A stretch of DNA of 64,000 bases from positions 1,178,001 through 1,242,000 of the forward strand of contig NC_010168.1 in NCBI RefSeq assembly GCF_000018885.1, read 5' to 3'. The notes beneath the pieces are model-generated. The model saw only the letters and a program-made list of their open reading frames with translations. It was not told where the DNA came from and ran no database searches. The position numbers and the translations under genes are program-made. The stretch comes from Renibacterium salmoninarum ATCC 33209 (GTDB taxonomy: Bacteria; Actinomycetota; Actinomycetes; Actinomycetales; Micrococcaceae). Position 1 is the first letter of the stretch; every line of letters starts with the position of its first letter. This document shows positions 16,840 through 25,340 of the stretch, piece by piece.

Positions 16840-17646
16840 GTGCCAACAACCACAGTGCCCACTAACTTGGTGCCAAAAACTGTACTCAGCTTGCGACAGG
16901 CCACGCTGAGCTATGGTGAGTGCACTCTGTGGAGTGGGTTGGATCTTGATATTCAAGCTGGTGAATTCTTTGCCGTCCTTGGTCCAAATGGCAGCGGCAA
17001 GACAAGCTTTCTCAAGGTGCTTCTAGGCTTGCAGCAACTTAGTGCCGGTTCGATTGAGATTTCTGGCAAACCCGCAGGGCGTGGAAATCGAGATATTGGC
17101 TATGTTCCGCAGCAAAAAGGCTTTGCCAGTCAGACGCCACTTCGCGCTCGGGACCTAGTCGGTCTGGGCATCGACGGCGACCGATGGGGAATCCGGATGG
17201 GCTCGCGGCGGTACCGGCACCGAGTTGATGCGCTCTTAGACAAGGTTGGTGCACTGGCGTATGCCGATGTGCCAGTTGGCATTCTCTCCGGTGGCGAGCA
17301 ACAGCGGCTACGCGTAGCGCAGGCTCTTGCTACAGAGCCGGCCTTGTTGCTTTGTGATGAACCGCTGCTTTCACTTGATCTGCAACATCAAAAGGCGGTC
17401 AGCTCCTTGGTAGCCGAGCAGGCACACCAAGAGGGCACCTCGGTGGTTTTTGTCACGCACGAGATCAACCCAATTATTGAGCACATGGACCGGGTGCTTT
17501 ATCTTGCCGGTGGCAAGTTTCGAGTGGGCACTCCGGACGAAGTCATGACATCTGAGGTGTTGAGCGATCTTTGCGGAACGCCGGTGGACGTCTTCCGCAG
17601 TAATGGTCGAATCGTAGTGGTTGGTCAACCTGATGCAACCACGTAA
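16840..17646 (+). CDS. znuC: Zinc ABC transporter ATP-binding protein
   Basis: A 268-residue ABC ATPase. Walker A is GPNGSGKTSF near residue 47, the signature is LSGGEQQRLRVAQAL near residue 150, Walker B is ALLLCDEPLLSLD near residue 170, and the switch His is FVTHEIN near residue 205. In the D-loop region SLDLQH replaces the more usual SLDxxH/Q pattern closely. The start is GTG at 16840, 25 bases after the znuA stop, with a weak GAAAG site. It powers import with the permease encoded next. Confidence 0.9.
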   Translation: MPTTTVPTNLVPKTVLSLRQATLSYGECTLWSGLDLDIQAGEFFAVLGPNGSGKTSFLKVLLGLQQLSAGSIEISGKPAGRGNRDIGYVPQQKGFASQTPLRARDLVGLGIDGDRWGIRMGSRRYRHRVDALLDKVGALAYADVPVGILSGGEQQRLRVAQALATEPALLLCDEPLLSLDLQHQKAVSSLVAEQAHQEGTSVVFVTHEINPIIEHMDRVLYLAGGKFRVGTPDEVMTSEVLSDLCGTPVDVFRSNGRIVVVGQPDATT

Positions 17647-17675
17647 GATCACTCACATGCGGGGGAGGAAGCCGG

Positions 17676-18554
17676 ATGAACTGGCCAGACTTAGTCGCCT
17701 TTTTTGGCGAAATCTTCAATTTCAGTAACTACGGTGAACTGCTTCCGCTTTTCCGGGATTCGATTCTTGCTGGTGCGGTGATCGGCGTCGTCGGCGGCTT
17801 GATCGGCGTCTTTGTCATGATGCGCGACCTAGCCTTCGCGGTGCATGGTATCGCCGAGCTATCTTTCGCGGGCGCGGCCTTTGCCTTGTTAATTGGTGCG
17901 GATGTCATTACTGGTTCGCTGCTTGGTTCGGTGATCGCCGCGGTGATCCTAGGCCTGATGGGTGTGAGAGCCAAAGACCGGAATTCAATTATCGGCGTGC
18001 TGATGCCGTTTGGACTCGGGCTGGGCATCTTGTTTCTGTCTCTGTATCAAGGCCGGGCGGCGAACAAGTTCGGCTTACTTACCGGACAGATCGTTTCGGT
18101 GGATGCTACGCAACTCAACTCCTTGGTGATCGCGGCAGCAGTGGTCATCGTTGCTTTGGTGCTCATCTGGCGACCGCTGACTTTTGCCAGTGCAGATGCG
18201 GATATAGCTCAAGCTCGTGGCGTGCCGGTTCGCGCCCTGTCGATCGGCTTCATGATTTTGTTGGGCGTTTCCGTCGCCTTGTCGATTCAAATCGTTGGCG
18301 CGCTGCTAGTTTTGGCGCTGTTGGTCACGCCAGCTGCCGCCGCGATGCAAGTAGCAACTTCACCGAAGATCGTGGTGCTGCTGAGTGTGGTTTTTGCGGT
18401 AGGAGCAACCGTCGGTGGCATTATGCTGGCGCTGGGCGGACGCATTCCCATCAGCCCCTATGTCACAACGCTGTCGTTTGCCATCTATCTTGTCTGTCGG
18501 TTAATAGGCGGACGACGCCGGGCGCGCGGGCTCACGCGAAAGCGCGCGGTCTGA
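17676..18554 (+). CDS. znuB: Zinc ABC transporter permease
   Basis: A 292-residue polytopic membrane protein of the ABC-3 family with about eight hydrophobic segments. Recognisable parts are DSILAGAVIGVVGGLIGVFV, MMRDLAFAVHGIAELSFAG and the GALLVLALLVTPAAAAMQV segment near residue 215, characteristic of ZnuB/MntB-type permeases. GGGGGAGG lies ten bases before the ATG. It ends the znu operon, tail to tail with the Fur-family gene. The C-terminus is strongly basic (GGRRRARGLTRKRA). Confidence 0.9.
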   Translation: MNWPDLVAFFGEIFNFSNYGELLPLFRDSILAGAVIGVVGGLIGVFVMMRDLAFAVHGIAELSFAGAAFALLIGADVITGSLLGSVIAAVILGLMGVRAKDRNSIIGVLMPFGLGLGILFLSLYQGRAANKFGLLTGQIVSVDATQLNSLVIAAAVVIVALVLIWRPLTFASADADIAQARGVPVRALSIGFMILLGVSVALSIQIVGALLVLALLVTPAAAAMQVATSPKIVVLLSVVFAVGATVGGIMLALGGRIPISPYVTTLSFAIYLVCRLIGGRRRARGLTRKRAV

Positions 18555-18594
18555 TCCAGATCAGACTTGCCTGCAGCTAATCAGTGCGAGGAGC

Positions 18595-19026
18595 TTAGCG
18601 TTTTGCCGCTTGCTGGCTGGCCGTGCACTCCGGGCATAGACCGATGATTTCCACGGTGTGGCTCACCTGGGTGTAACCGTGTTCTTGGGCGACCTTTGCT
18701 GCCCACTTCTCCACGACCGGTGCTTCGATTTCGACTGCCTTACCGCAATTTCGGCACAACAGATGATGATGGTGCTCAGCCACGGCGCAGCGGCGATAGA
18801 CAGCTTCGCCGTCAGGGTTGCGCAAGACGTCGACTGCACCATCTTCGGCCATGGACTGCAGGATTCGATATGAGGTAGCCAGTGACACCGACACACCACG
18901 CTCGTGCAAAATTCGGTGTAATTCTTGCGTGCTGACGAAGTCATCGAGCTCATCAAGGGCAGCGCTCACAGCGAGTCGTTGTTTCGTGACTCGTTGTTCT
19001 TTGACTGGTGTGCTCATCTCAACCAT
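18595..19026 (-). CDS. zur: Fur family metalloregulator, probably Zur
   Basis: A 143-residue Fur-family repressor. The winged helix includes SLATSYRILQSMAEDGAVDV, and the metal-binding part includes AEHHHHLLCRNCGKAVEIE and the C-terminal CPEC, so both structural CxxC pairs are present. Its position beside znuABC makes zinc sensing the best guess; with excess zinc it would repress the transporter. The frame extends to an ATG at 19050, but the codon at 19026 (MVEMSTPVKEQRVTKQR) is better placed behind AAGGAG and gives the usual length. A later ATG at 19017 is also possible. Confidence 0.85.
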   Translation of the reverse strand: MVEMSTPVKEQRVTKQRLAVSAALDELDDFVSTQELHRILHERGVSVSLATSYRILQSMAEDGAVDVLRNPDGEAVYRRCAVAEHHHHLLCRNCGKAVEIEAPVVEKWAAKVAQEHGYTQVSHTVEIIGLCPECTASQQAAKR

Positions 19027-19126
19027 TTTGGCCCCCTGCTCCTTCATCATTCCCCATATTCAAGGCTATCAGTCAGCGCAGTATTCCCAGACTTGGCAAG
19101 CCAAGTCTCCGGCGTATGCTGATCTC

Positions 19127-19783
19127 ATGTTGCTCACGAAATTTGCTCACGCATGTGTCCGCCTAGAAAAAGATGACTTTGTTTTGGTGATAGATCCGGG
19201 CAGTTTTTCAGAACCGAAAGTAGCGCTGAAGGGTGCCAATGCGATTCTGATCACGCACGAGCATTTTGATCACATTGATAGTGAGGTAGTCGCTGAGGCA
19301 TTAGCGAGTAATCCAAAATTGCAGATCTATGCGCCTGCCGGGGTAGCCGCAGAATTGCAGACGGCTAATCCAGCTCAATCCGAACAGGTACATGAGGTCT
19401 TGCCAGATAGCTCCTTTGACGCTGCGGGCTTCTCAATCAAGACTTATGGTGGTCAGCACGCTCTGGTCAACCCGAGACTCATGCCGGTGGCAAACATCGG
19501 ATATTTGGTGGACGGCAACTTGTATCACCCCGGCGATTCTTTTACCGTGCCCGATGGCTTACAGGTGGAGACGCTTCTGGTACCGATTCATGCACCATGG
19601 TCAAAAACCATGGAGGTGGTGGATTTTGTCACCTCAATTCGGCCAGCCAAAGCATTCTAGATTCACGACGCTTTGCTGTCGGAACTAGGGTTGAAGTTCG
19701 TGGCTACCCAAATCGAACAGTTTGGCTCCCGTTACGGCGTTGAGTTCAGAACCCTTGCGGTTCAGGAAAGCGTCGAGATTTAA
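19127..19783 (+). pseudogene. MBL-fold metal-dependent hydrolase, interrupted near the C-terminus
   Basis: A 218-residue metallo-beta-lactamase-fold protein of the UlaG/YtnP-like small group (MLLTKFAHACVRLE at the N-terminus, metal motif THEHFDHID near residue 45, HPGDSF near residue 140). TAG at 19658-19660 cuts it after residue 177 (RPAKAF). The same frame continues IHDALLSELGLKFVATQIEQ to TAA at 19783, as in family members, where a residue such as Gln stands at the stop. A CAG to TAG change is likely. The truncated product keeps the metal motif but lacks 40 C-terminal residues. Confidence 0.8.
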
Positions 19784-20877
19784 CTCTCGGCGGTATCAGC
19801 CCACTCTCCAGTGCGGAAAAAGGCCTCGATCTGCTGTTCTCTAGCCGCAGGAGCGAGGCCTTTTTCCGCCAACCAGGCGTCGTCGTAGTAGCTAGCCTGA
19901 TAACGATCAGCGGCATCGCAAAGCAGCGTAACGATGCTTCCGCGCTCGCCGTTGGACACCATCCTGGAAACCAGTTGCCAGACACCCCACAGGTTAGTTC
20001 CGGTTGACGGGCCAGCATGTAAGCCAGCCCAGTCCGCCAAATGGCGCATCGCGGCAATGGAGCCAGCATCGGGAACGCTAAACATTTCATCAATGACGCC
20101 GGGGATAAAACTGGGTTCCACTCGAGGCCTACCAATGCCCTCGATGCGCGAGGGCATCCCGGTGGTTAGTTCGGGATCGTGATTTTCCCAGCCGGGCAGA
20201 AATGCCGAGTTTTCTGGATCAACTACGGCTAGTTGGGTGGGGTGCCGATGGTAGCGAAGGTATCGGCCGATGGTTGCGCTCGTGCCGCCGGTGCCGGCGC
20301 CGACCACAATCCAGCGCGGAGTCGGATGTTCTTCGGCAGCGAGCTGCTCAAAGATCGATTCAGCAATGTTGTTGTTACCGCGCCAATCGGTTGCGCGCTC
20401 CGCGTAGGTGAATTGGTCCATGTAATGTCCGTTGGTCTCGGCAGCGAGCCGGGACGCGGCGTCGTACATTTCATCGGCCCGCTGCACAAAGTTGCATCGA
20501 CCGCCAAACTTTTCAATGAGCGCGATCTTTTCCTTACTGGTACTAGCGGGCATTACCGCGACGAAAGGCAAACCAAGTAACTGGGCAAAGTACGCTTCAG
20601 AGACTGCGGTACTGCCGCTGCTGGCCTCAACAATGGTGGTTCCTTCATTGATCCAGCCATTGACCAAACCGAACAGAAACAGCGACCGGGCTAAGCGGTG
20701 CTTTAAGCTGCCAGTACGGTGGGTGGATTCGTCCTTGAGGTAAAGTTTGACGCCCCATTGTTCCGGCAACGGCACCGAATAGAGGTGGGTATCTGCCGAG
20801 CGATTGTTCTCCGCTTGAACGAGCGCGATTGCAGAGTCGGACCAGCGGCGGTTAGCGGCACAATGAAAAGTAGTCAC
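19780..20877 (-). CDS. PLP-dependent cysteine synthase/desulfhydrase family protein (Cds1-like)
   Basis: A 365-residue fold-type II PLP enzyme. [13 protein letters not shown] near residue 56 carries the Schiff-base Lys; [14 protein letters not shown] near residue 87 holds the phosphate/substrate loop; [14 protein letters not shown] near residue 195 is the glycine-rich PLP phosphate loop. The overall pattern and actinobacterial distribution suggest the Cds1 cysteine desulfhydrase group rather than biosynthetic CysK, but the reaction cannot be settled from sequence alone. Its TAA stop shares the four bases TTAA with the stop of the facing MBL gene. Intact. Confidence 0.85.
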   Translation of the reverse strand: MTTFHCAANRRWSDSAIALVQAENNRSADTHLYSVPLPEQWGVKLYLKDESTHRTGSLKHRLARSLFLFGLVNGWINEGTTIVEASSGSTAVSEAYFAQLLGLPFVAVMPASTSKEKIALIEKFGGRCNFVQRADEMYDAASRLAAETNGHYMDQFTYAERATDWRGNNNIAESIFEQLAAEEHPTPRWIVVGAGTGGTSATIGRYLRYHRHPTQLAVVDPENSAFLPGWENHDPELTTGMPSRIEGIGRPRVEPSFIPGVIDEMFSVPDAGSIAAMRHLADWAGLHAGPSTGTNLWGVWQLVSRMVSNGERGSIVTLLCDAADRYQASYYDDAWLAEKGLAPAAREQQIEAFFRTGEWADTAES

Positions 20878-20949
20878 CTTAAGAGTTTAGGTGCCGAGCC
20901 GGTCAAAGTGTGGTTAAGTAAGCCTAAGCCGCCCGAGGAGGAGAAAAAG

Positions 20950-21261
20950 ATGGCCCAGACGCCCGGAATTGATGAAACCGCACCGCCCAGCGGCACTGGC
21001 TGCGCCGAATGCGACCATATTGGCTGTTGCGATACTTCGCCAGAACAACATGCTTCGGCACATGTTCGGCTAACCGGTCACGCCATTATTCGGAGTTTTG
21101 AACCTGGCGAAAACTGGTTTTATGACTTTACGACGGAAGGCTTTTTACGTGGACCGGTTCTTGCTGGCGCGCAAAGCCGTCCAGCGAAGCAGCCAGTACC
21201 GGGTCCGCTGGGGGCGGTGCCGGAAAATTGGCGTGAGCTGATTCATGGCGAGCCCAGCTAG
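20950..21261 (+). CDS. UBP-type zinc finger protein with internal deletion
   Basis: A 103-residue frame starting at the ATG at 20950, behind AGGAGG nine bases upstream. GTGCAECDHIGCCDTSPEQHASAH-type sequence at about residues 14-40 and GHAIIRSFEPGENWFYDF mark the family of small bacterial UBP zinc fingers. In family members as I recall them, about 20 residues including a WWxHLRRC stretch and a CxxC pair stand between CxECD and HIGCC. Here CAECD is joined directly to HIGCCDTS, so part of the zinc ligands is missing while the frame is kept. It may be a non-functional remnant. It overlaps the start of the sulfurtransferase pseudogene. Confidence 0.65.
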   Translation: MAQTPGIDETAPPSGTGCAECDHIGCCDTSPEQHASAHVRLTGHAIIRSFEPGENWFYDFTTEGFLRGPVLAGAQSRPAKQPVPGPLGAVPENWRELIHGEPS

Positions 21262-22110
21262 CATGGCAAATATGACCAACATCTTGATCGACGCCCAGAA
21301 GCTACAGGACCGCCTTGATCACGGTGAGCGCACCGTGTTGATCGATGTTCGCTGGGTTTTGGGTGATCCACAGGGGTATCAGCACTATCTGGACGGGCAC
21401 CTTCCTGGCGCAATCTTTGCGAATTTGGAAACCGAACTCGCGGGGCACGGAGATCCGCAAGACGGCCGGCATCCTTTGCCAGCTGAAGAGTCGTTTCAAG
21501 AGACTGTTCGCCGTTGGGGGATCAACGCTGGCGACTTTGTGGTGGTGTACGACGACTCCGGCAATATGGCGGCGGCAAGATTGTGGTGGCTGCTTCGGCA
21601 TGCTGGCATGGAGTCAGTGGCAATGCTCGACGGCGGCCTCGGTGCCTGGGCTGCGGCGTCATATCCGGTCGAAACCGGGCCTAGCGTGCTGACCGCGCCA
21701 GGAAATGCTGAGATCAACTTTGGGCAGATGCCGGTTATTTCAATAAAGGACGCAGGTGAGTGGTCCTCGCACGGAGTCTTACTTGATGCTCGTGCCGCTC
21801 AGCGGTATCGCGGCGAAGTTGAGCCCATCGATCCGAAAGCGGGGCATATTCCCGGTGCGCTGAGCGCGCCGACGGCCGGCAACTTGACCAGTTCGAAGCA
21901 GTTTTTGCCGGCTAATTAATTGTTGGCCAGATTCGAAGGGCTAGGTGCGCGCCCCGAGTCCGCCGTCGCAGTTTATTGTGGTTCCGGCGTAACTGCCGCG
22001 CATCAGATTACGGCCTTGGAAATCGCCGGAATCAAAGCGGCGCTTTCCCAGGATCTTGGTCTTCCTGGTCGCAGCATGCTGAATTGCCGGTAGCTACCGG
22101 GACCGAGTGA
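21245..22110 (+). pseudogene. Thiosulfate sulfurtransferase (rhodanese), stop codon plus frameshift
   Basis: A two-domain rhodanese. The N-terminal domain and the first part of the second domain read through to residue 224 (SSKQFLPAN), where TAA stands at 21917-21919. The same frame continues LLARFEGLGARPESAVAVYC, including the active-site Cys in AVYCGSGVTAAH, and near 22046 the reading must shift by one base to continue as PGSWSSWSQHAELPVATGTE to TGA at 22110. So there are two lesions: a nonsense codon and a one-base deletion. The truncated product lacks the catalytic cysteine. The exact start (21245, 21263 or 21272) is uncertain. Confidence 0.85.
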
Positions 22111-22156
22111 TTGTAGCCGGAGGCAACGGTCTGCTGAGCTTCGATATGATGGTGCT

Positions 22157-23206
22157 ATGACTGTTGCCAAAGCTTATGCAGCTATGTCCGCTACAACCGG
22201 ACTGAAACCCACCACCATCGATCGGCGCGAGCCCGGCGCGAACGACGTCGAAATCGATATTGAATTCTGTGGCTTATGCCACTCGGACGTGCACTCAATT
22301 CGAGGTGAATGGGGTAATACGCACTGGCCGCTTGTTCCTGGGCACGAAATCGTCGGAACGGTGTCCCGAGTGGGCTCCGAGGTTACCGAATTTAGCGCCG
22401 GCGATTCCGTCGGCGTCGGCTGCATCGTTGACTCCTGCCACGAATGTGATTCCTGCCAGGAAGGCTTTGAGCAGTATTGCGAACGCGGAATGATCGGCAC
22501 CTATGGTGTTCCGGATGCCCGTAACGGTGGCGTCATCACCCAAGGTGGTTACGCCAGCTCTGTTGTTGTTGATGAAAATTACGTGGTGCGCGTTCCCGCG
22601 GGACTAGATAAAGCCGCCGCGGCTCCCTTGCTTTGTGCTGGAATTACCACCTACTCACCGCTTCGCTACTTCGGCGTTGAAGAGGGCGACACCGTTGGTG
22701 TGGTCGGCTTGGGCGGTCTAGGCCATATGGCCGTCAAAATTGCCAAGGCGATGGGTGCCGAAGTTACCGTATTCACCACCAGTCCGGCGAAAGCCGAAGC
22801 TGCACATGAGCTTGGCGCGGACAACGTGGTGGTATCTAAAGATGCAGAGCAGATGAAGGGTGCGCGCAATACGCTCAACCTGATCATTGATACGGTCGCT
22901 GCCGATCACGACATTAATACTTATTTGAAGACCCTCAAGCGCGACGGCGCAATCGTCCAGTTAGGCATGCCGGAAAAGGCCATGCCGCCGGTCAACCCCG
23001 GTGCGCTGATCCGTCGTCGGCTTGCCTATGGTGGTTCGATGATTGGTGGCATCGCGGAAACCCAAGAAATGCTCGACTTCTGTGCCGAACACGGTGTGGT
23101 CTCGGACATCGAAATGGTGACTGGCGAGCAAATCAACGGCGCCTATGACCGGATGGTTGCCGGTGACGTGAAGTACCGTTTTGTCCTCGACACGGCAACT
23201 CTCTAG
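22157..23206 (+). CDS. Zinc-dependent NAD(P) alcohol dehydrogenase
   Basis: A 349-residue medium-chain dehydrogenase close to the YahK/cinnamyl alcohol dehydrogenase group. Catalytic zinc ligands are in CGLCHSDVHS near residue 36 and GHEIVGTV near residue 61; the structural zinc lobe is the cysteine cluster VDSCHECDSCQEGFEQYC near residues 93-112. The cofactor fold is GVVGLGGLGHMAVKIAKAMG near residue 180. Substrates of this group are broad aldehydes and alcohols. It is followed nine bases later by the HIT gene. No damage is seen. Confidence 0.9.
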   Translation: MTVAKAYAAMSATTGLKPTTIDRREPGANDVEIDIEFCGLCHSDVHSIRGEWGNTHWPLVPGHEIVGTVSRVGSEVTEFSAGDSVGVGCIVDSCHECDSCQEGFEQYCERGMIGTYGVPDARNGGVITQGGYASSVVVDENYVVRVPAGLDKAAAAPLLCAGITTYSPLRYFGVEEGDTVGVVGLGGLGHMAVKIAKAMGAEVTVFTTSPAKAEAAHELGADNVVVSKDAEQMKGARNTLNLIIDTVAADHDINTYLKTLKRDGAIVQLGMPEKAMPPVNPGALIRRRLAYGGSMIGGIAETQEMLDFCAEHGVVSDIEMVTGEQINGAYDRMVAGDVKYRFVLDTATL

Positions 23207-23214
23207 GAGCGATC

Positions 23215-23643
23215 ATGGCTTCGCTTTTCGGCAAGATCATCGCCGGTGAAATTCCGGGACGTTTCATCTGGAAAGATCCGGACGTGGTGGCATTTTTGAC
23301 CATTGGGCCGTTAGCGGACGGACACACTTTGGTGGTGCCGCGGCAAGAAGTGGATCGCTGGACTGATGCCGATCCAGAGCTGATGCGAAAGTTGACCGAC
23401 GTAGCCCAGATTATTGGTAAGGCTCAGGTGGAGACCTTCGCCTCGGCCCGGGCTGGGCTGACGATTGCGGGCTTTGAAGTGGAGCATTTGCACTTGCATG
23501 TCTGGCCGGTCAACGAAATGGCCGATTTCAACTTTAGCCAAGTGGATAACAACCCGGACCCGGCGCGACTCGATGCGAATGCGGAAAAGCTCCGCGCTGT
23601 GCTGCAAGCCGCCGGCCATCAGGAATTCGTACCAGAGTCCTAA
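23215..23643 (+). CDS. HIT family nucleotide-binding protein
   Basis: A 142-residue histidine-triad protein. The active motif HLHLHVWPV near residue 91 gives the family HxHxHxx sequence, and the N-terminal FGKIIAGEIPGRFIWKD is typical. Members hydrolyse nucleotide phosphoramidates or dinucleoside polyphosphates. GAGCGATC precedes the ATG, nine bases after the dehydrogenase stop, so both are probably cotranscribed. The long palindrome at 23650 follows the stop directly and may end the transcript. Confidence 0.9.
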   Translation: MASLFGKIIAGEIPGRFIWKDPDVVAFLTIGPLADGHTLVVPRQEVDRWTDADPELMRKLTDVAQIIGKAQVETFASARAGLTIAGFEVEHLHLHVWPVNEMADFNFSQVDNNPDPARLDANAEKLRAVLQAAGHQEFVPES

Positions 23644-23649
23644 ACCCTT

Positions 23650-23716
23650 CGAAACGCTGCACCACTTTTCGGCCTCAAACCACCTGGTTAAGCCCGAAAT
23701 GTGGTGCAGCGTTTCG
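23650..23716. repeat. Long palindromic repeat, copy 1
   Basis: A 67-base near-continuous palindrome with arms beginning CGAAACGCTGCACCAC and ending GTGGTGCAGCGTTTCG. A second, about 90 % identical copy lies at 25247-25311 in the same orientation. It fills the gap between the facing HIT and flavodoxin genes and could serve as a terminator for both. Confidence 0.85.
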
Positions 23717-23718
23717 GG

Positions 23719-24339
23719 TTAAGTGGTTGCTGGGGTCAATGCTCGACGTCCGGCGACCAATTCCGCCGTTACTTCTGCTACCCGGTGGCCCAAGTATTCG
23801 CAGGTGCGAATATCAGCCTCGTGTACTTGGTCTGCTGGTAGGTCGACGTCGGTCTGTGCGGCAGCGCCCAGCCAAAACCCCAAGCGATTCAGGTCAGAGG
23901 GACTGCTGGTGCTGCTGTTCCAGCCAGCAGCGAGGCCAAGATTCACCCAGTGCATATGGTGTTGCGCGGCGAATATTGACAAGGTCATCAGCGAATTGAG
24001 TTTATCCCCACTTTTTGCGCCGGAATTTGTGAATCCTGCGGCTACTTTGTTTCGCCAGCGACCGCTGCTCAATCGCTTAGACGTCCGTTCGGCGAAAACC
24101 TGAAATTCGGCGGCGATGCTGCCCATATAGGTCGGCGCGCCAAAGATGATGGCATCGGCGTCATCCAAAGCACTCAGATCATTTTCACTGATGTCTTGAA
24201 CCGCGAAAATCGTCGTTTCGGCTCCAGCTTCGTGCGCGCCAGTGGCCACGGCTGCTGCAAGCTTGGCCGTGTGCCCCCATCCGGGGTGATAGGCAACGGC
24301 GAGTTTTTGCCCTGGTGGGAATCCTTGCGTTTCATACAT
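23719..24339 (-). CDS. Flavodoxin/WrbA-like NAD(P)H-dependent oxidoreductase
   Basis: A 206-residue flavodoxin-fold protein. AVAYHPGWGHTAKLAAAVA near residue 15 is the FMN phosphate loop, and IIFGAPTYMGSIAAEFQVFA near residue 70 and GAKSGDKLNSLMTLSIFAAQ near residue 112 match the WrbA/NAD(P)H:quinone reductase group. It probably reduces quinones or related compounds with FMN. It is the last gene of an arsR-SRPBCC-flavodoxin unit; its start overlaps the SRPBCC pseudogene by eight bases. The stop is two bases from palindrome copy 1. Confidence 0.87.
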   Translation of the reverse strand: MYETQGFPPGQKLAVAYHPGWGHTAKLAAAVATGAHEAGAETTIFAVQDISENDLSALDDADAIIFGAPTYMGSIAAEFQVFAERTSKRLSSGRWRNKVAAGFTNSGAKSGDKLNSLMTLSIFAAQHHMHWVNLGLAAGWNSSTSSPSDLNRLGFWLGAAAQTDVDLPADQVHEADIRTCEYLGHRVAEVTAELVAGRRALTPATT

Positions 24340-24883
24340 TTTCTTGGTCCCTTTCTGGCACTGCTGACTCTGGAACGACTGACGAAATACGCCACAATGA
24401 GTCGGCCGCTACCTGGCGGTACTGTGCCTGCCATTCAGGCAAGTTGTCTCCGTTCAGATACGCGCCGAGGCGATCGAGGAAGGCGTGAGTCCCTGGGCCG
24501 AAACCCTGTGCTTGTTTGGTGCTAAGTCCGCTGTGGCTAAACCTCAAAATGGTATTTTCACCGGCTGGCTCGAGTTCGTAGCGCACTATGCCGTCTTTAA
24601 TGAATGATTGCCGCCATTCATGCTCCAAAAGGTAGGGCGGTTCCCAGCGCAAAATTCGTCAAGTCATCTTGATGCGTTCGGGCGATAGTGGTGGTCCGTT
24701 GGGTACCATTTCGATTGACCCACCAACCTGGCCGTCGAGAATGGTCTCGCCGAACCATTGAGCGCGTTCTTCGGGATCAGCAATAGCTGCCCAGACAGTT
24801 TCTATCGGGAAGGGCAACTGCCGGACGAATGCCAAAGTGGTTTCGTCTCCGTTGATGATCATTTCGCCGCGTTGGGTACTCAT
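24332..24883 (-). pseudogene. SRPBCC (AHSA1-like) domain protein with in-frame stop
   Basis: Activator-of-Hsp90-like SRPBCC protein. The N-terminal part (ALVRQLPFPIETVWAAIADP-like sequence, PEERAQWFGETILDGQ) ends at residue 74 with TGA at 24659-24661; the same frame continues RILRWEPPYLLEHEW and GFGPGTHAFLDRLGAYL to a stop at 24332. WEPPxLLEHEW is a family core motif, so the parts belong to one gene of about 183 codons. A CGA to TGA change is likely. The gene overlaps arsR by four bases; such ArsR-SRPBCC pairs are common in actinobacteria. Confidence 0.82.
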
Positions 24884-25218
24884 GCGTTGTTGTCCTTTGC
24901 CTTTTTGGCGAGATGTTCTTCAAGAGCCGTGAGATGTTGGCCCCAGAACAATCTGTATCGATCAATCCATTCGTTGATCTCGATCAGTCCATCAGGGCGC
25001 AGCGCGTAGATTCGGCGTTGCGCCTGAACTCGAACATCGACGAGTCCAGAATCTTTCAGAACTTTCAGATGCCGTGACACCGCTGGCTGGGTAAGAGTCG
25101 GCAGGCTTGCAACGAGTTCGCCGGCTGAGTGTTCACCTTCAAAAAGGGTGTCCAAGAGCGCTCGGCGGTGAGGTTCGGCAATGATTTCAAAGACATCCAC
25201 AACGTTTATATTACTCAT
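24880..25218 (-). CDS. ArsR family winged-helix regulator
   Basis: A 112-residue regulator. The winged helix is visible in IIAEPHRRALLDTLFEGEHS, AGELVASLPTLTQPAVSRHL and KVLKDSGLVDVRVQAQRRIY. No CxC metal motif is seen, and it belongs to the group paired with SRPBCC genes, as here with an ATGA overlap. The ATG at 25218 lies inside a 19-base palindrome and only two bases after a TATAAT, so an internal GTG at 25200 may be the true start. It probably represses its own operon. Confidence 0.88.
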   Translation of the reverse strand: MSNINVVDVFEIIAEPHRRALLDTLFEGEHSAGELVASLPTLTQPAVSRHLKVLKDSGLVDVRVQAQRRIYALRPDGLIEINEWIDRYRLFWGQHLTALEEHLAKKAKDNNA

Positions 25219-25231
25219 TTATTATATGAGT
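25213..25231. promoter_or_regulatory. Palindromic operator and TATAAT at the arsR start
   Basis: ACTCATTTATTATATGAGT has six-base arms (25213-25218 and 25226-25231). On the minus strand it contains TATAAT (25226-25221). It covers the annotated ATG of arsR. The form fits an ArsR-type operator that would block the promoter. Confidence 0.55.
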
Positions 25232-25246
25232 TCAAGTCTATATAAG

Positions 25247-25311
25247 GAACGCTGCACCACTTTTCGGCCTTAAACCATCTGGTTAAGCCCGAAAAGTGGT
25301 GCAGCGTTTCG
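25247..25311. repeat. Long palindromic repeat, copy 2
   Basis: A 65-base palindrome beginning GGAACGCTGCACCACTTTTC and ending GTGGTGCAGCGTTTCG, in the same orientation as copy 1 at 23650. It lies upstream of arsR, so the two copies bracket the whole operon. Confidence 0.85.
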
Positions 25312-25340
25312 TGAAGTGGCGGTGTATGCCGGGGTATGTC

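Noticed and set aside
18818..19126. Upstream extension of the MBL-fold frame
   Set aside because: It runs through the zur gene on the other strand; the family N-terminus starts at 19127.
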